64,000 nucleotides of DNA, taken from the NCBI GenBank assembly GCA_034422455.1, contig DAOUJQ010000011.1, positions 90,522 through 154,521 on the forward strand, in the 5' to 3' direction. Both the position numbers and the translations under genes were made by a program. This DNA comes from UBA1127 sp034422455. GTDB lineage: Bacteria > Chloroflexota > Dehalococcoidia > Lucifugimonadales > UBA1127. Under the pieces are notes generated by a model. It did no database searches, was not told where the DNA came from, and saw only the letters and a program-made list of their open reading frames with translations. Below, one piece after another: positions 27,052 to 35,589 of the stretch (within the stretch, counting starts at the first letter, position 1; every line of letters begins with the position of its first letter).

Positions 27052-27780
27052 ATGACCACGAACGGGGAAGCCCCAGTTGTCGTCGCCAAGGACGTCCACA
27101 AGACCTACGCCTCCGGCCGCGTGGAGGTGCACGCCCTGCGAGGCGTGGACCTGAGCGTGGGACGCGGGGAGATGGTGGCCATTATGGGGCCCAGCGGGTG
27201 CGGGAAGACCACCCTGCTCAACTGCCTCTCCGGCCTTGACGACGTCGATTTGGGGGTCATCGCCATCGGCGGGCGGGACCTGGCGCAGATGAAGGACACG
27301 GAGAAGACGCGCTACCGGGCCACCAAGATGGGCTACGTCTTCCAGTCCTTCAACCTGCTGCCTGTGCTCACGGCCCTGGAGAACGTGGAAATGCCGCTGC
27401 TGGTGTCCGGCGTCTCCTCCAAGGAATCGCGGAGCATGGCCATAGAGGCCCTGGGCCTGGTGGGACTGGGCGACTGGACCGCCCACTATCCCTCGGAGCT
27501 CTCCGGTGGCCAGCAGCAGCGGGTGACTATCGCCCGGGCGTTGGTGAACCGGCCGGAGATCGTCTGGGCGGATGAGCCGACGGGGAACCTGGACAGCGAA
27601 AACTCCGGGGAAGTGATGGACCTGCTGGTGAACCTGAACCGGGAACACCACGAGACGTTCATCATCGTCACTCACTCGGACGCCGTGGCGGAGCGGGCGC
27701 ACCGGACGGTGCGGATGCGGGACGGCCTGATCGTGGAGGACGGCGCTGCCGGCAGCGCCCCGGCGGGCGGAGCCGCATAG
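27052..27780 (+). CDS. ABC transporter ATP-binding protein (LolD/MacB type)
   Basis: A 242-aa ABC ATPase of the LolD/MacB/FtsE group. Walker A is IMGPSGCGKTTLLNCL, the Q-loop is GYVFQSFNLLPVLTA, the signature is LSGGQQQRVTIARAL, Walker B is IVWADEPTGNLDS and the switch His is in IIVTHSDAV. It forms the energy module for the 1013-aa FtsX-like permease that begins 4 bases after its stop. Such pairs act in mechanotransmission or export of peptides or lipoproteins. The ATG follows GAGGAATTC. No periplasmic adaptor is encoded nearby, as expected for a monoderm-like envelope. Confidence 0.93.
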   Translation: MTTNGEAPVVVAKDVHKTYASGRVEVHALRGVDLSVGRGEMVAIMGPSGCGKTTLLNCLSGLDDVDLGVIAIGGRDLAQMKDTEKTRYRATKMGYVFQSFNLLPVLTALENVEMPLLVSGVSSKESRSMAIEALGLVGLGDWTAHYPSELSGGQQQRVTIARALVNRPEIVWADEPTGNLDSENSGEVMDLLVNLNREHHETFIIVTHSDAVAERAHRTVRMRDGLIVEDGAAGSAPAGGAA

Positions 27781-27784
27781 CTTC

Positions 27785-30700
27785 ATGGACGAACTGTTCG
27801 GCGCCCCTGTCACCAGCATCGCCGCCGTCCTGGCCATCGCCTTCGGCTGTGCAATGGCCTTTCTCCTCTACATCAACCTGCGCAACCCCATCCTGGTGCG
27901 CATGGCGTTCCGCAACGTGCTGCGACGACCGGGGCAGAGCCTCTTGATCCTGGTGGGCCTTATGCTGGCCACCGCCATCATCTCCAGCGCGTTCACCATC
28001 GGCGACTCGGTCACCTTCAGCATCAAGCGCGTCGCCACGGACTCCCTTCGCTCGCTGGACGAGCTGGTGGTGGTGGACGAAGACTCGCCGCTGTGGGAGG
28101 GGCAGGCCGTGCCCGAGGGAATGCCGGAGGAGGCCTTCCGGGAACTGGCGCTCCTGCTGGATGCGGACCCGGACATCGACGGAGCGGCGCCGGCCCTGAC
28201 GGAGAACGTGGCCGTCATCAACCTGGCCGGCCGGCAGTTCGAGGCCGGTGCGCTGCTGACGGGCCTGGACCCTGCGCGGGCCGCGGCCTTCGAGGAGCTT
28301 TTGGACACCGAGGGCAACCCAGTGGACCTGGCCGCCCTGGGCCCGGATACCGCCTACATCACCAAGGACGGTGCAGAGGAGCTGCAGGTGGCCGCTGGCG
28401 AGTCTCTGAGCCTGGCCTTGGGCCCCGGGGCGCTGACCCCCATCACCGTCTCCGGCGTGGTGGACGGCGCATACGTCGGCAGTGGCACGGACGTTGTCCT
28501 GATGATGCCGCTGGACGCCGTTCAACGGCTTCTGGACCGTCCGGGGGAGCTCTCCTCCATCCTCATTTCCAACCGGGGCGACGCCTTCTCCGGCGCCGAC
28601 CTGACGGACGCGGTAGTGGAGCGCTACGAAGACGTGCCCGCAGTCAGCGGCAGGGGCCTGGAGATCGTCCCCATCAAGCAGAACATCATCGATCAGGCGA
28701 ATGAGGTGGGGAGCCTCTTCGTCTCCTTCTTCACCACATTTGGCCTCTTCTCCATCGGTGTGGGCCTGCTGCTGATCTTCCTGATCTTCTCCATGCTGGC
28801 CGCGGAGCGGAAGAGCGAGATGGGGATGGCCCGAGCGGTGGGGATGCAGCGGCAACACCTGGTGCGCATGTTCACCGTGGAGGGGGCAATCTACGGCATT
28901 GGCTCGGCCCTCATTGGCGCCGCCATCGGTGTCGGGCTGGGCTTCGTGCTGGTGGCGGCGGTAGCCGCGATCTTCAGCCAGGACCAGTCTACGAACTTCA
29001 CCCTCTCGTCCCACGTGGAGCCGGTGAGCTTCCTCACCTCGTTTCTGGCGGGCGCGGTCCTGACCTTTGTCACCGTTGTGCTGGCCTCCCGGCGCATCAG
29101 TCGGCTCAACATCGTGCAGGCCATCCGCGACATCCCGGAGTCGCAAACGGCTCGACCGGGATGGCGCGGGCTGCTGCAGGGGCTGGCGGTGACGGGGCTG
29201 GGCGTCTTGCTGCTGCTCTCCGGTTTCCAGGCGGCGCATCTGACGGTCTTTGGGCTGGGGGTCTCCCTGATTCCCATCGGCATCGCGCTGCTGCTGCACT
29301 GGCGCCGCGTCCCGCAACGCTGGCCGCTCACCGGGCTGGGCGCAGTGCTGGTGGTCTTCTGGCTGCTCCCGGCCGGCTCCCTGGACTGGCTGAAGGAGGA
29401 GTGGAACCAGGACTTTACCGGGTTCTTTGTAAGCGGTACGCTGCTGGTGGCGGGCGCGGTGCTGGTGACGGTCAACAACGCCTCCCTGGTCCTGGGTCTG
29501 GCGACCGCCACCGTGGGACGGTTTCGACGGCTCTCCCCCATCGTCAAGTCCGCCGTTGCGTACCCGCTGCGGTTTGCCTTCCGCACGGGTCTTTCCGTCG
29601 CCATGTTCGCCATCGTCATCTTCTCTGTGATCGTCATGGCGACGCTGCTGGAGGTCTTCGACAACCTGTTTGACGACCAACAACGGTTGGCGGGAGGCTA
29701 TGAGGTCATCGCCTTCACCCGAAGCGACCTGAACCCGGTGACGGACCTGCAGTCGGCGGTCGAGGCCAGCCCCGATCTGGCCTTTGTCGAGCGGGTGGAC
29801 GGGGCGCCCTCCGTGGGCACCTTCCACACGGTGTACCGGGCCGATGCCCGCCTGTCATCGGACGACGGCGGGGAGTTCGCGGACACCGTCCTCACGGGCG
29901 TGGGCGCTGACTTCATCGCGTCCAACGAGTTCACCATCGCGCTGGCCGCCGAGGAGTACGTGACGGACGGGGAGGCGGACAGCGCCGCCGTCTGGCGCGC
30001 CCTGCAGGCAGACCCGTCCCTGGCCGTGGTCAACGCCGTCCTGGTGCCGACCCGCAACAATTTCGCTTTCCAGGTGGCGTCGGACCGCTTCACCCTGAGC
30101 GGGGTCGAGGGCCTGTTCCAGGAGAACGAGGTCATGGCCCCGGTTGAGGTCACGGTCCGGGACCTGGACAGCGGCGGGTCGCTGGAACTGACGGTCATCG
30201 GCATGCTGGACCCCTTTGCGTCCGGCGACGGCGGGCCGATGCCCATTGGCTTCTACGCCTCTGAGGAGGCCTTTGGCCGGGAGGTGGACGCCACGCAGTT
30301 CTTCTTCAACCTGAACGGCGACGCCGCGGATGGGGCCGCCGCGATAGAGTCGGCCTTCTTCCAGCACGGCCTGGAGACCCTGAATGTGCGGGAGGCGATA
30401 GACACCCTCCAGGAGTCGCAGCGGGCCTTCTTCAACCTGCTCATCGGCTTCATGATGCTGGGGCTGGTGGTGGGCATTGCGGCGCTTGGGGTCATCAGTG
30501 CGCGGGCGGTGGTGGAGCGGCGCCATCAGATTGGCGTGCTGCGCGCCATCGGCTTCTCCCGCGGCATGGTGCAGGCGGCCTTCCTGGCGGAGTCGTCCTT
30601 CATCGCGTTGCTGGGCATTGGGCTTGGCCTGCTGCTGGGGCTGCTTTCCTCCGTCAACCTCATCAATGAGATCCGGGCGGACGAGCCGAACGTGGAGTTC

Positions 30701-30826
30701 GTCATCCCGTGGCTCAGGGTCTTCCTCATCGCCCTGGGGGCGTACGTCTTCTCCCTGCTGACCACATTCCTGCCGGCCCGGGAGGCGTCCCGGGTGGCCC
30801 CGGCGGACGCGCTCCGCTACGAGTAG
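27785..30826 (+). CDS. Large FtsX-like ABC permease (MacB superfamily)
   Basis: A 1013-aa permease with two FtsX/MacB cores. An N-terminal helix is followed by RMAFRNVLRRPGQSLLILVG, the classical start of the MacB-type first membrane segment. An extracytoplasmic MacB_PCD-like domain (~60-290) comes next, then three helices with KSEMGMARAVGMQRQHLVRM. Several further helices (~440-570) precede a second extracytoplasmic domain and a last three-helix FtsX unit with RRHQIGVLRAIGFSRGMVQA. It forms the channel or mechanotransmitter partner of the ATPase encoded upstream. It ends at a repeat A cluster. Substrate unknown. Confidence 0.9.
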   Translation: MDELFGAPVTSIAAVLAIAFGCAMAFLLYINLRNPILVRMAFRNVLRRPGQSLLILVGLMLATAIISSAFTIGDSVTFSIKRVATDSLRSLDELVVVDEDSPLWEGQAVPEGMPEEAFRELALLLDADPDIDGAAPALTENVAVINLAGRQFEAGALLTGLDPARAAAFEELLDTEGNPVDLAALGPDTAYITKDGAEELQVAAGESLSLALGPGALTPITVSGVVDGAYVGSGTDVVLMMPLDAVQRLLDRPGELSSILISNRGDAFSGADLTDAVVERYEDVPAVSGRGLEIVPIKQNIIDQANEVGSLFVSFFTTFGLFSIGVGLLLIFLIFSMLAAERKSEMGMARAVGMQRQHLVRMFTVEGAIYGIGSALIGAAIGVGLGFVLVAAVAAIFSQDQSTNFTLSSHVEPVSFLTSFLAGAVLTFVTVVLASRRISRLNIVQAIRDIPESQTARPGWRGLLQGLAVTGLGVLLLLSGFQAAHLTVFGLGVSLIPIGIALLLHWRRVPQRWPLTGLGAVLVVFWLLPAGSLDWLKEEWNQDFTGFFVSGTLLVAGAVLVTVNNASLVLGLATATVGRFRRLSPIVKSAVAYPLRFAFRTGLSVAMFAIVIFSVIVMATLLEVFDNLFDDQQRLAGGYEVIAFTRSDLNPVTDLQSAVEASPDLAFVERVDGAPSVGTFHTVYRADARLSSDDGGEFADTVLTGVGADFIASNEFTIALAAEEYVTDGEADSAAVWRALQADPSLAVVNAVLVPTRNNFAFQVASDRFTLSGVEGLFQENEVMAPVEVTVRDLDSGGSLELTVIGMLDPFASGDGGPMPIGFYASEEAFGREVDATQFFFNLNGDAADGAAAIESAFFQHGLETLNVREAIDTLQESQRAFFNLLIGFMMLGLVVGIAALGVISARAVVERRHQIGVLRAIGFSRGMVQAAFLAESSFIALLGIGLGLLLGLLSSVNLINEIRADEPNVEFVIPWLRVFLIALGAYVFSLLTTFLPAREASRVAPADALRYE

Positions 30827-30843
30827 CCGGCGACAGGGCAGCC

Positions 30844-30889
30844 CCCTTCGACAGGCTCAGGACAGGCTTCAACGGCTCAGGGTGAACGG
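30844..30889. repeat. Compound repeat A
   Basis: Two interleaved partial copies of repeat A (CCCTTCGACAGGCTCAGGAC then CTTCAACGGCTCAGGGTGAA, ending CGG) lie in the 67-base gap between convergent genes. Confidence 0.7.
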
Positions 30890-30893
30890 GAGG

Positions 30894-31274
30894 CTACCCC
30901 CGCTCCAGCAGCTCGATGCGGATGTTGCCGGGCGCCTTGACGAAGGCGATCTTGACGCCCGGACGGAGCTGGAAGGGCTCGGTGGAGAACTCGGCGCCCT
31001 TGGCCTTCAGCTCCTCCGCGGCGGCGAAGATGTCGTCCACCCGCAGGCCGAAGTGGTCGAGGCCCGTGTAGGGCTCGCTGGGGCCCTCGGGCACGTTGTC
31101 CCCGGCGCGGGCGATGAAGATGGTGAGGCCGTTGAGGTCGAGATCCACGCGCGGCTGGCCGTCGCTCTGGACGGACTCAAGCACCTCGGCGCCGAACATC
31201 GTCTCGAAATAGCGCGCGGTGGCCATGGGGTCCCGGCTGCGCAGGTGCATATGGTCATACGTGTACACGGTCAT
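30894..31274 (-). CDS. VOC (glyoxalase/bleomycin-resistance) family protein
   Basis: A 126-aa vicinal-oxygen-chelate protein with the two beta-alpha-beta-beta-beta units of the family. Candidate metal ligands are His in YDHMHLRSRD, His in GLDHFGLRVDD and Glu near the C-terminus in IRIELLER. It could be a lyase, isomerase, dioxygenase or a binding protein; substrate unknown. The ATG at 31274 follows AAGGAGGG. It is divergent from a Rieske oxygenase with a 113-base shared intergenic region, so a joint catabolic role is possible. Confidence 0.85.
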   Translation of the reverse strand: MTVYTYDHMHLRSRDPMATARYFETMFGAEVLESVQSDGQPRVDLDLNGLTIFIARAGDNVPEGPSEPYTGLDHFGLRVDDIFAAAEELKAKGAEFSTEPFQLRPGVKIAFVKAPGNIRIELLERG

Positions 31275-31332
31275 GGCGTCCCTCCTTGGCGCGGAGGCTA
31301 GCACGGCGGCCGTGGAGGGGCAAGCTGCGTTC

Positions 31333-31361
31333 TTGACACCCTTATGTCCGCTTCCTAGACT
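31333..31361 (+). promoter_or_regulatory. Strong promoter of the Rieske oxygenase gene
   Basis: Consensus TTGACA (31333-31338) and TAGACT (31356-31361) with 17-base spacing, 26 bases before the start codon. Confidence 0.75.
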
Positions 31362-31387
31362 GCGAATAACAAGAACTGGAGGCTATG

Positions 31388-32704
31388 ATGCTCTCACAGC
31401 ACGACAACGAGACCCTCACCCGCGTGGGCCCGGGCACGCCGATGGGCGACCTGCTGCGCGAGTACTGGATTCCCGCGCTGCTCTCGACCGAGCTTCCGGG
31501 GCCTGACAGCGACCCCGTGCGGGTGCGGCTGCTGGGCGAAGACCTCGTCGCCTTCCGCGACACCAACGACGAGTTGGGGCTCATCGACAACTACTGCCCG
31601 CACCGGCGCGCGAGCCTCTTTTTCGGGCGCAACGAGGAGTGCGGCATCCGGTGCGTGTACCACGGCTGGAAGTTCGACGTGAACGGCGACTGCGTCGACA
31701 TGCCGTCGGAGCCCGCCGAAAGCAACTTCAAGGACAAGGTCAAGATCAAGGCGTACAAGATGGCCGAGCGAAACGGCATGATATGGGCCTACATGGGCCC
31801 GCGACAGGTCCCGCCGCCGCTGCCGGACATCGAGCCGAACATGATGGAGGACAGCGTCGACAACAACTCGGCCGGCCTGCGCGAGTGCAACTGGGTGCAG
31901 GCGATGGAGGGCGATATCGACACGGCGCACCTGAGCTTCCTTCACCTGGGCAAAGTGTCTGTAGAGAACGTCCAGCCCGGCACCTTCGACTACTACAACC
32001 AGAAGGACAAGGCGCCCCACTACAAGATCGTCGAGACGGACTACGGCACCATGTACGGCGCCTACCGGCCGGCTGAGGAGGACACCTACTACTGGCGCAT
32101 CGCGCAGTTCATGATGCCCTTCTACACCATCCCGCCGGAGGGCCGCCTGGGGCAGAAGATCGGCGTGCGGTGCTGGGTGCCGGTGGACGACAACCACACG
32201 ATGTTCATGAGCATGTCCATCCGCAACACCAACAGCTCGATGGCGCGCAAGGACGCAAGCGGGAACCCTATCGTTGGGCTGGGCGGCGCGCGCGGGAAGC
32301 TCCCGGATGGGACGGGCTGGCTGGAGCGGCACCGCTTCGAGGCCAACAAGGAGAACGACTACTACATCGACCGGGAAGCGCAGAAAGGCAAGAGCTTCAC
32401 GGGCATCGCGGGCATCCACATGCAGGACCAGGCGATCACGGAGAGCATGGACCCCATCGTCGACCGCACACGGGAGCGGCTCGGCACCAGCGACGGCATG
32501 ATCATCAAGACGCGCCAGCGCCTCATCAACGCGGCGCGGTCGCTGCAGGAGGGCGTGCCCGCGCCGGCGGTCGATACCCCCGAGGTCTACCGCGTCCGCT
32601 CCGGCGGCGTCATCCTGCCGCGGGAGGCCGACTGGCTGGAGGCGACAGAGGAGTTGCGCAAGGCGTTCGTCGTCCACCCCGGCATCGAGAACACAACGTC
32701 CTAA
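31388..32704 (+). CDS. Rieske non-heme iron ring-hydroxylating oxygenase, alpha subunit
   Basis: A 438-aa oxygenase of the phthalate 4,5-dioxygenase-like group. The Rieske [2Fe-2S] motif is C-P-H at NYCPHRRASLFF and C-V-Y-H at CGIRCVYHGWKFD. The mononuclear iron ligands are in the D-x2-H-x4-H pattern of GDIDTAHLSFLHLG. It would use a reductase encoded elsewhere to hydroxylate an aromatic or related ring. The second of two adjacent ATGs (31388) is preferred because it gives GGAGG a 5-6-base spacing and the common MLS N-terminus. It has its own strong promoter and a terminator, so it is transcribed alone. Substrate unknown. Confidence 0.9.
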   Translation: MLSQHDNETLTRVGPGTPMGDLLREYWIPALLSTELPGPDSDPVRVRLLGEDLVAFRDTNDELGLIDNYCPHRRASLFFGRNEECGIRCVYHGWKFDVNGDCVDMPSEPAESNFKDKVKIKAYKMAERNGMIWAYMGPRQVPPPLPDIEPNMMEDSVDNNSAGLRECNWVQAMEGDIDTAHLSFLHLGKVSVENVQPGTFDYYNQKDKAPHYKIVETDYGTMYGAYRPAEEDTYYWRIAQFMMPFYTIPPEGRLGQKIGVRCWVPVDDNHTMFMSMSIRNTNSSMARKDASGNPIVGLGGARGKLPDGTGWLERHRFEANKENDYYIDREAQKGKSFTGIAGIHMQDQAITESMDPIVDRTRERLGTSDGMIIKTRQRLINAARSLQEGVPAPAVDTPEVYRVRSGGVILPREADWLEATEELRKAFVVHPGIENTTS

Positions 32705-32724
32705 TCTCAGACTGGCACGGTCGC

Positions 32725-32765
32725 AAGAGGGGCGTACACCGCAAGGTGGCGCCCCTCTTCCTTGA
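32725..32765 (+). terminator. Rho-independent terminator after the Rieske gene
   Basis: A 10-bp stem (AAGAGGGGCG, 32725-32734, with CGCCCCTCTT, 32750-32759) is capped by an inner CACC-GCAA-GGTG hairpin and followed by CCTTGA. The T-tract is short, so strength is uncertain. Confidence 0.65.
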
Positions 32766-32791
32766 CCCATTCGACCTCGGAATAGTGTAAT
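32762..32791 (+). promoter_or_regulatory. Promoter of the DrrAB-type exporter
   Basis: TTGACC (32762-32767) and TGTAAT (32786-32791) with 18-base spacing, directly behind the preceding terminator and 83 bases before the TTG start at 32875. Confidence 0.5.
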
Positions 32792-32874
32792 TCCGTTTGC
32801 GGTATTGCGCCCGTTCGCCCTCACTTCGTACACTGGAATGGTCACGGTTAACCTCTGGGATTGGAAGCACCGAA

Positions 32875-33852
32875 TTGAACGAATGGGCTATTTATGCGTC
32901 TGGAATCTCCCGTGATTTTGGCGCCGTAAAGGCGGTCAACGGGGTTGACCTCGCCATCCCCAGGGGCGAGGTGTACGGCTTCCTGGGACCCAACGGCGCG
33001 GGCAAGACGACGCTGGTGCGCATGCTGATCACGCTGCTGTTGCCCACCGCCGGGCAGGCGTGGGTCGCCGGCCGCGAACTGGTCTCGGAGGCGGAGGAGA
33101 TCCGGCTGCGCATCGGCGCGGCGCTGCAGGAGACGGCGCTCGACCCCAAGCAGACGGGCATCGAGTTCCTGCGGCTACAGGGCTTCCTGTACGGTCTCAC
33201 CGGGCGGCAGGTGCGGCAGCGCGTAAATGACCTGGAGTCGCTGGTGGACATCGGCGACGCCATCGGGCGGAGCATCAGCACGTACTCGGGCGGGATGAAG
33301 CGCAGGCTGGACCTGGCGGCGGCCATGATCCACAACCCGGAGATACTGTTCCTGGACGAGCCGACGACCGGGCTTGACCCTCTCAGCCGGAGCCGCGTGT
33401 GGGAAGAGGTGCGGCGGGTCAACCAAGACATGGGCGTCACCATCTTCCTGACGACGCAGTACCTGGAGGAGGCCGACGCGCTTGCGGACCGGGTCGGCAT
33501 CATCAACCAGGGCGTCCTTGCCGCCGAGGGCACGCCCGCGGAGCTGAAGCGCTCCATGGGCGCGGACGTCATCATCGCAGACGTCGAGGGAGACGCGGAG
33601 ACGGCGAAGTCGGCCGTGGCCGGTTTGCAGGACATCGAGCGGGTAGACGCGTACGGCACGCAGGTGGTGGTGCGGGTGTCCAACGGAGCGGCGCGCATCG
33701 GCGCCGTAGCGCTGGCGCTCAACCAGAACGGAGTGGAAGTGCGGGAGATCCGCATGCGCACCCCGACACTGGACGATGTGTTCCTGAGCGTCACCGGCGA
33801 GCGATTCGAAGAGGTTGGAACAGAGGAGACAGACGATGGCCAGCAGGGTTGA
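32875..33852 (+). CDS. ABC exporter ATP-binding protein (DrrA-like)
   Basis: A 325-aa ABC ATPase of the daunorubicin-resistance/DrrA type. Walker A is FLGPNGAGKTTLVRM, the signature is YSGGMKRRLDLAAAM, Walker B is ILFLDEPTTGLDP and the switch region is IFLTTQYLEEADALADRV, which is characteristic of DrrA-like exporters. The C-terminal ~90 residues (DUF4162-like) end with RTPTLDDVFLSVTG. It energises the permease encoded next, whose start lies 17 bases inside its end. The start is taken as TTG 32875 with GGAAG 8 bases upstream, since no in-frame ATG precedes the conserved region. Export of a drug, lipid or glycolipid is likely. Confidence 0.9.
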   Translation: MNEWAIYASGISRDFGAVKAVNGVDLAIPRGEVYGFLGPNGAGKTTLVRMLITLLLPTAGQAWVAGRELVSEAEEIRLRIGAALQETALDPKQTGIEFLRLQGFLYGLTGRQVRQRVNDLESLVDIGDAIGRSISTYSGGMKRRLDLAAAMIHNPEILFLDEPTTGLDPLSRSRVWEEVRRVNQDMGVTIFLTTQYLEEADALADRVGIINQGVLAAEGTPAELKRSMGADVIIADVEGDAETAKSAVAGLQDIERVDAYGTQVVVRVSNGAARIGAVALALNQNGVEVREIRMRTPTLDDVFLSVTGERFEEVGTEETDDGQQG

Positions 33853-34636
33853 GGCCGCGCCGGTCCAGGCGCGCCACGCGGGGTTCCACCGGGACATCAT
33901 GTCGGTCGCCGGACGTGCGCTGCGATCGATACCCAGGGACCCGGAGGCGGTCTACCCCGCGCTGGTCATCCCGATATTCTTCTTTGCCGTCAACATCGGC
34001 GCGCTGCAGGACCTCGCCCAAGAGATCCCCGGGCTCGACTACAAAGCCTTCCAGCTGCCGGTTGCAATCGTCTTTGCGGTAACCGGCATCTCGCGGGCCA
34101 TCACGCTGGTCACGGACATCCAGACCGGCTACTTCGACCGGCTCGCGCTGACCCCCGTAAGCCGGCTCACGCTGCTGCTGGGTCTCATGGTGGCCGACTT
34201 CGCCCTCGTGGTCGCCCTCACGATTCCGGTATTGTGCTTGGGGTTCATTGTGGGAGTCCGGTTTGAGAGCGGTCTGCTCGGTATGCTCCTCTTCATCCTG
34301 ATGTCGGGCGCCTGGGGGTTGGTGTTCACCGGGTTCCCGTACTCCATTGCGCTGAAGACGGGCAACCCGGCAGCGGTCAACGTCAGCTTCCTTCTCTTCT
34401 TCCCGTTCATCTTCCTGACCACGATCTTCGTGCCGCTGGAGGCGATGACCGGCTGGCTCCAAGCCATCGCCACCTACAACCCCGTCACCTACCTGCTGGA
34501 GGGCCTGCGCTCGCTGGTGACCGACGGCTGGGACTGGCCCGCAATCCTGATGGGCATGGGGGCCATCGCGCTGGTGGGCGCGGTCAGCATGACGCTGGCG
34601 TTCCTCGCGTTCGTCGGTCGCGCGCGGCGGAGCTAG
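33836..34636 (+). CDS. ABC-2 type exporter permease (DrrB-like)
   Basis: A 266-aa membrane protein with six transmembrane segments. It fits the ABC-2 family: LRSIPRDPEAVYPALVIPI at the N-terminus, the loop TGYFDRLALTPVSRLTLLLG and the late motif FVPLEAMTGWLQAIATYNPV, typical of DrrB-like permeases. It overlaps the ATPase gene by 17 bases and has GAGGAG 7 bases ahead of its ATG, so the two are translated together. A strong terminator follows at 34731. Substrate unknown. Confidence 0.9.
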   Translation: MASRVEAAPVQARHAGFHRDIMSVAGRALRSIPRDPEAVYPALVIPIFFFAVNIGALQDLAQEIPGLDYKAFQLPVAIVFAVTGISRAITLVTDIQTGYFDRLALTPVSRLTLLLGLMVADFALVVALTIPVLCLGFIVGVRFESGLLGMLLFILMSGAWGLVFTGFPYSIALKTGNPAAVNVSFLLFFPFIFLTTIFVPLEAMTGWLQAIATYNPVTYLLEGLRSLVTDGWDWPAILMGMGAIALVGAVSMTLAFLAFVGRARRS

Positions 34637-34730
34637 GCGGCGCACCCGGCGGCCCTGCCATAGCTGAACTGCGGTTGTTAACGGGAAACAACCCTCACCG
34701 GTCGTAGCTGTGGCGAAGTTGTTTCGGATT

Positions 34731-34777
34731 CAACCTCGTATTTGCTTTGCGTTGCTCCAGATACGAGGTTGTTTTTT
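34731..34777 (+). terminator. Strong rho-independent terminator
   Basis: A perfect 11-bp stem (CAACCTCGTAT, 34731-34741, with ATACGAGGTTG, 34761-34771) encloses a 19-base loop and is followed by six T residues. It closes the DrrAB-type operon. The remaining bases of the 34637-35004 gap show a small hairpin at 34673-34693 and otherwise nothing recognisable. Confidence 0.88.
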
Positions 34778-35004
34778 CACTCTGTTTTGCTGCTCCTTTC
34801 ATACTGGCTGCCGGGCCAGTGGAGGCTCCTCGGGCGACTTGTGAACCCGGCTGTGAAGAACGGTAGCGGAGCGCGCCGGACTGGGGCAATGGGTTGGTGG
34901 CAGGGTTTACCTTATGCGGACATTCCCTACGAGGGGGAACCTCGCACCGCCACAACCGCCGTGCTATCATGGCGCGGCACTCTACCCAGACAGAGGAGCG
35001 TTCT

Positions 35005-35559
35005 GTGGCAACGTACTTCCGTGCCATTACCGACGAGCAGGCGGGCCTGATCCGGAATGCCCACCTTTTCTTTGTCGCCAGCGCGGACCCGTCGCTGGGC
35101 GAGGGGCCGGAGGGCGTCGGGCCGGTGAACCTCTCGCCCAAGGGCGGCGTGCCGCTGCACGTGCTCGGTCCCAACAAGGTCGCATACCTGGACTACAAGG
35201 GCAGCGGCAACGAGACGGCGAGGCACGCGTCGGCGGGCGGGCCCGTCACCGTGATGGTCTGCTCGTTCGAGCACGAGAACGCGGCCGTCGTCCGGCTGTT
35301 CGGCAGGGCGACGGTCACGCCGCTGGACGACTCGCCGCTCGCGCCGGTGCTTGCCGAGGCCAGCGCGGATGGGGAGATCGGCCTGACACAGCGGCAGGTC
35401 ATCGAGGTTGAAGTCGAGAGCACTGTGACAAGCTGCGGCTACGGCGTGCCGGTGCTCGACTACGTGGGGCAGCGCAACCCGGAGCTGCGCGGCACGGCGT
35501 ACAAGCCGCCGCGGGGCGCCGCGGCCCTTCGACCTGCTCAGGGCGAACGGGCGGGGTAA
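35005..35559 (+). CDS. Pyridoxamine 5'-phosphate oxidase-fold FMN-binding protein
   Basis: A 184-aa protein of the PNPOx-like split-barrel family. The early strand IRNAHLFFVASADPS, then GPVNLSPKGGVPLHVLG and VAYLDYKGSGNETARH, match flavin-binding members. A GTG at 35005 with GAGGAG 6 bases upstream is the best start; ATG 34969 lacks an RBS. The C-terminus after YKPPRGA is odd: the last ~13 residues (ALRPAQGERAG and neighbours) are the translation of repeat A (35525-35550), and the stop lies just behind it. The native end of the protein appears to have been replaced or extended by the repeat. Reaction unknown. Confidence 0.85.
   Translation: MATYFRAITDEQAGLIRNAHLFFVASADPSLGEGPEGVGPVNLSPKGGVPLHVLGPNKVAYLDYKGSGNETARHASAGGPVTVMVCSFEHENAAVVRLFGRATVTPLDDSPLAPVLAEASADGEIGLTQRQVIEVEVESTVTSCGYGVPVLDYVGQRNPELRGTAYKPPRGAAALRPAQGERAG
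35525..35550. repeat. Repeat A inside the 3' end of a CDS
   Basis: CCCTTCGACCTGCTCAGGGC, ending GAACGG, is read in frame as part of the FMN-binding protein, 6 bases before its stop codon. Confidence 0.85.
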
Positions 35560-35589
35560 GACACACACAACCAGGGAGGTACAGCGCGC

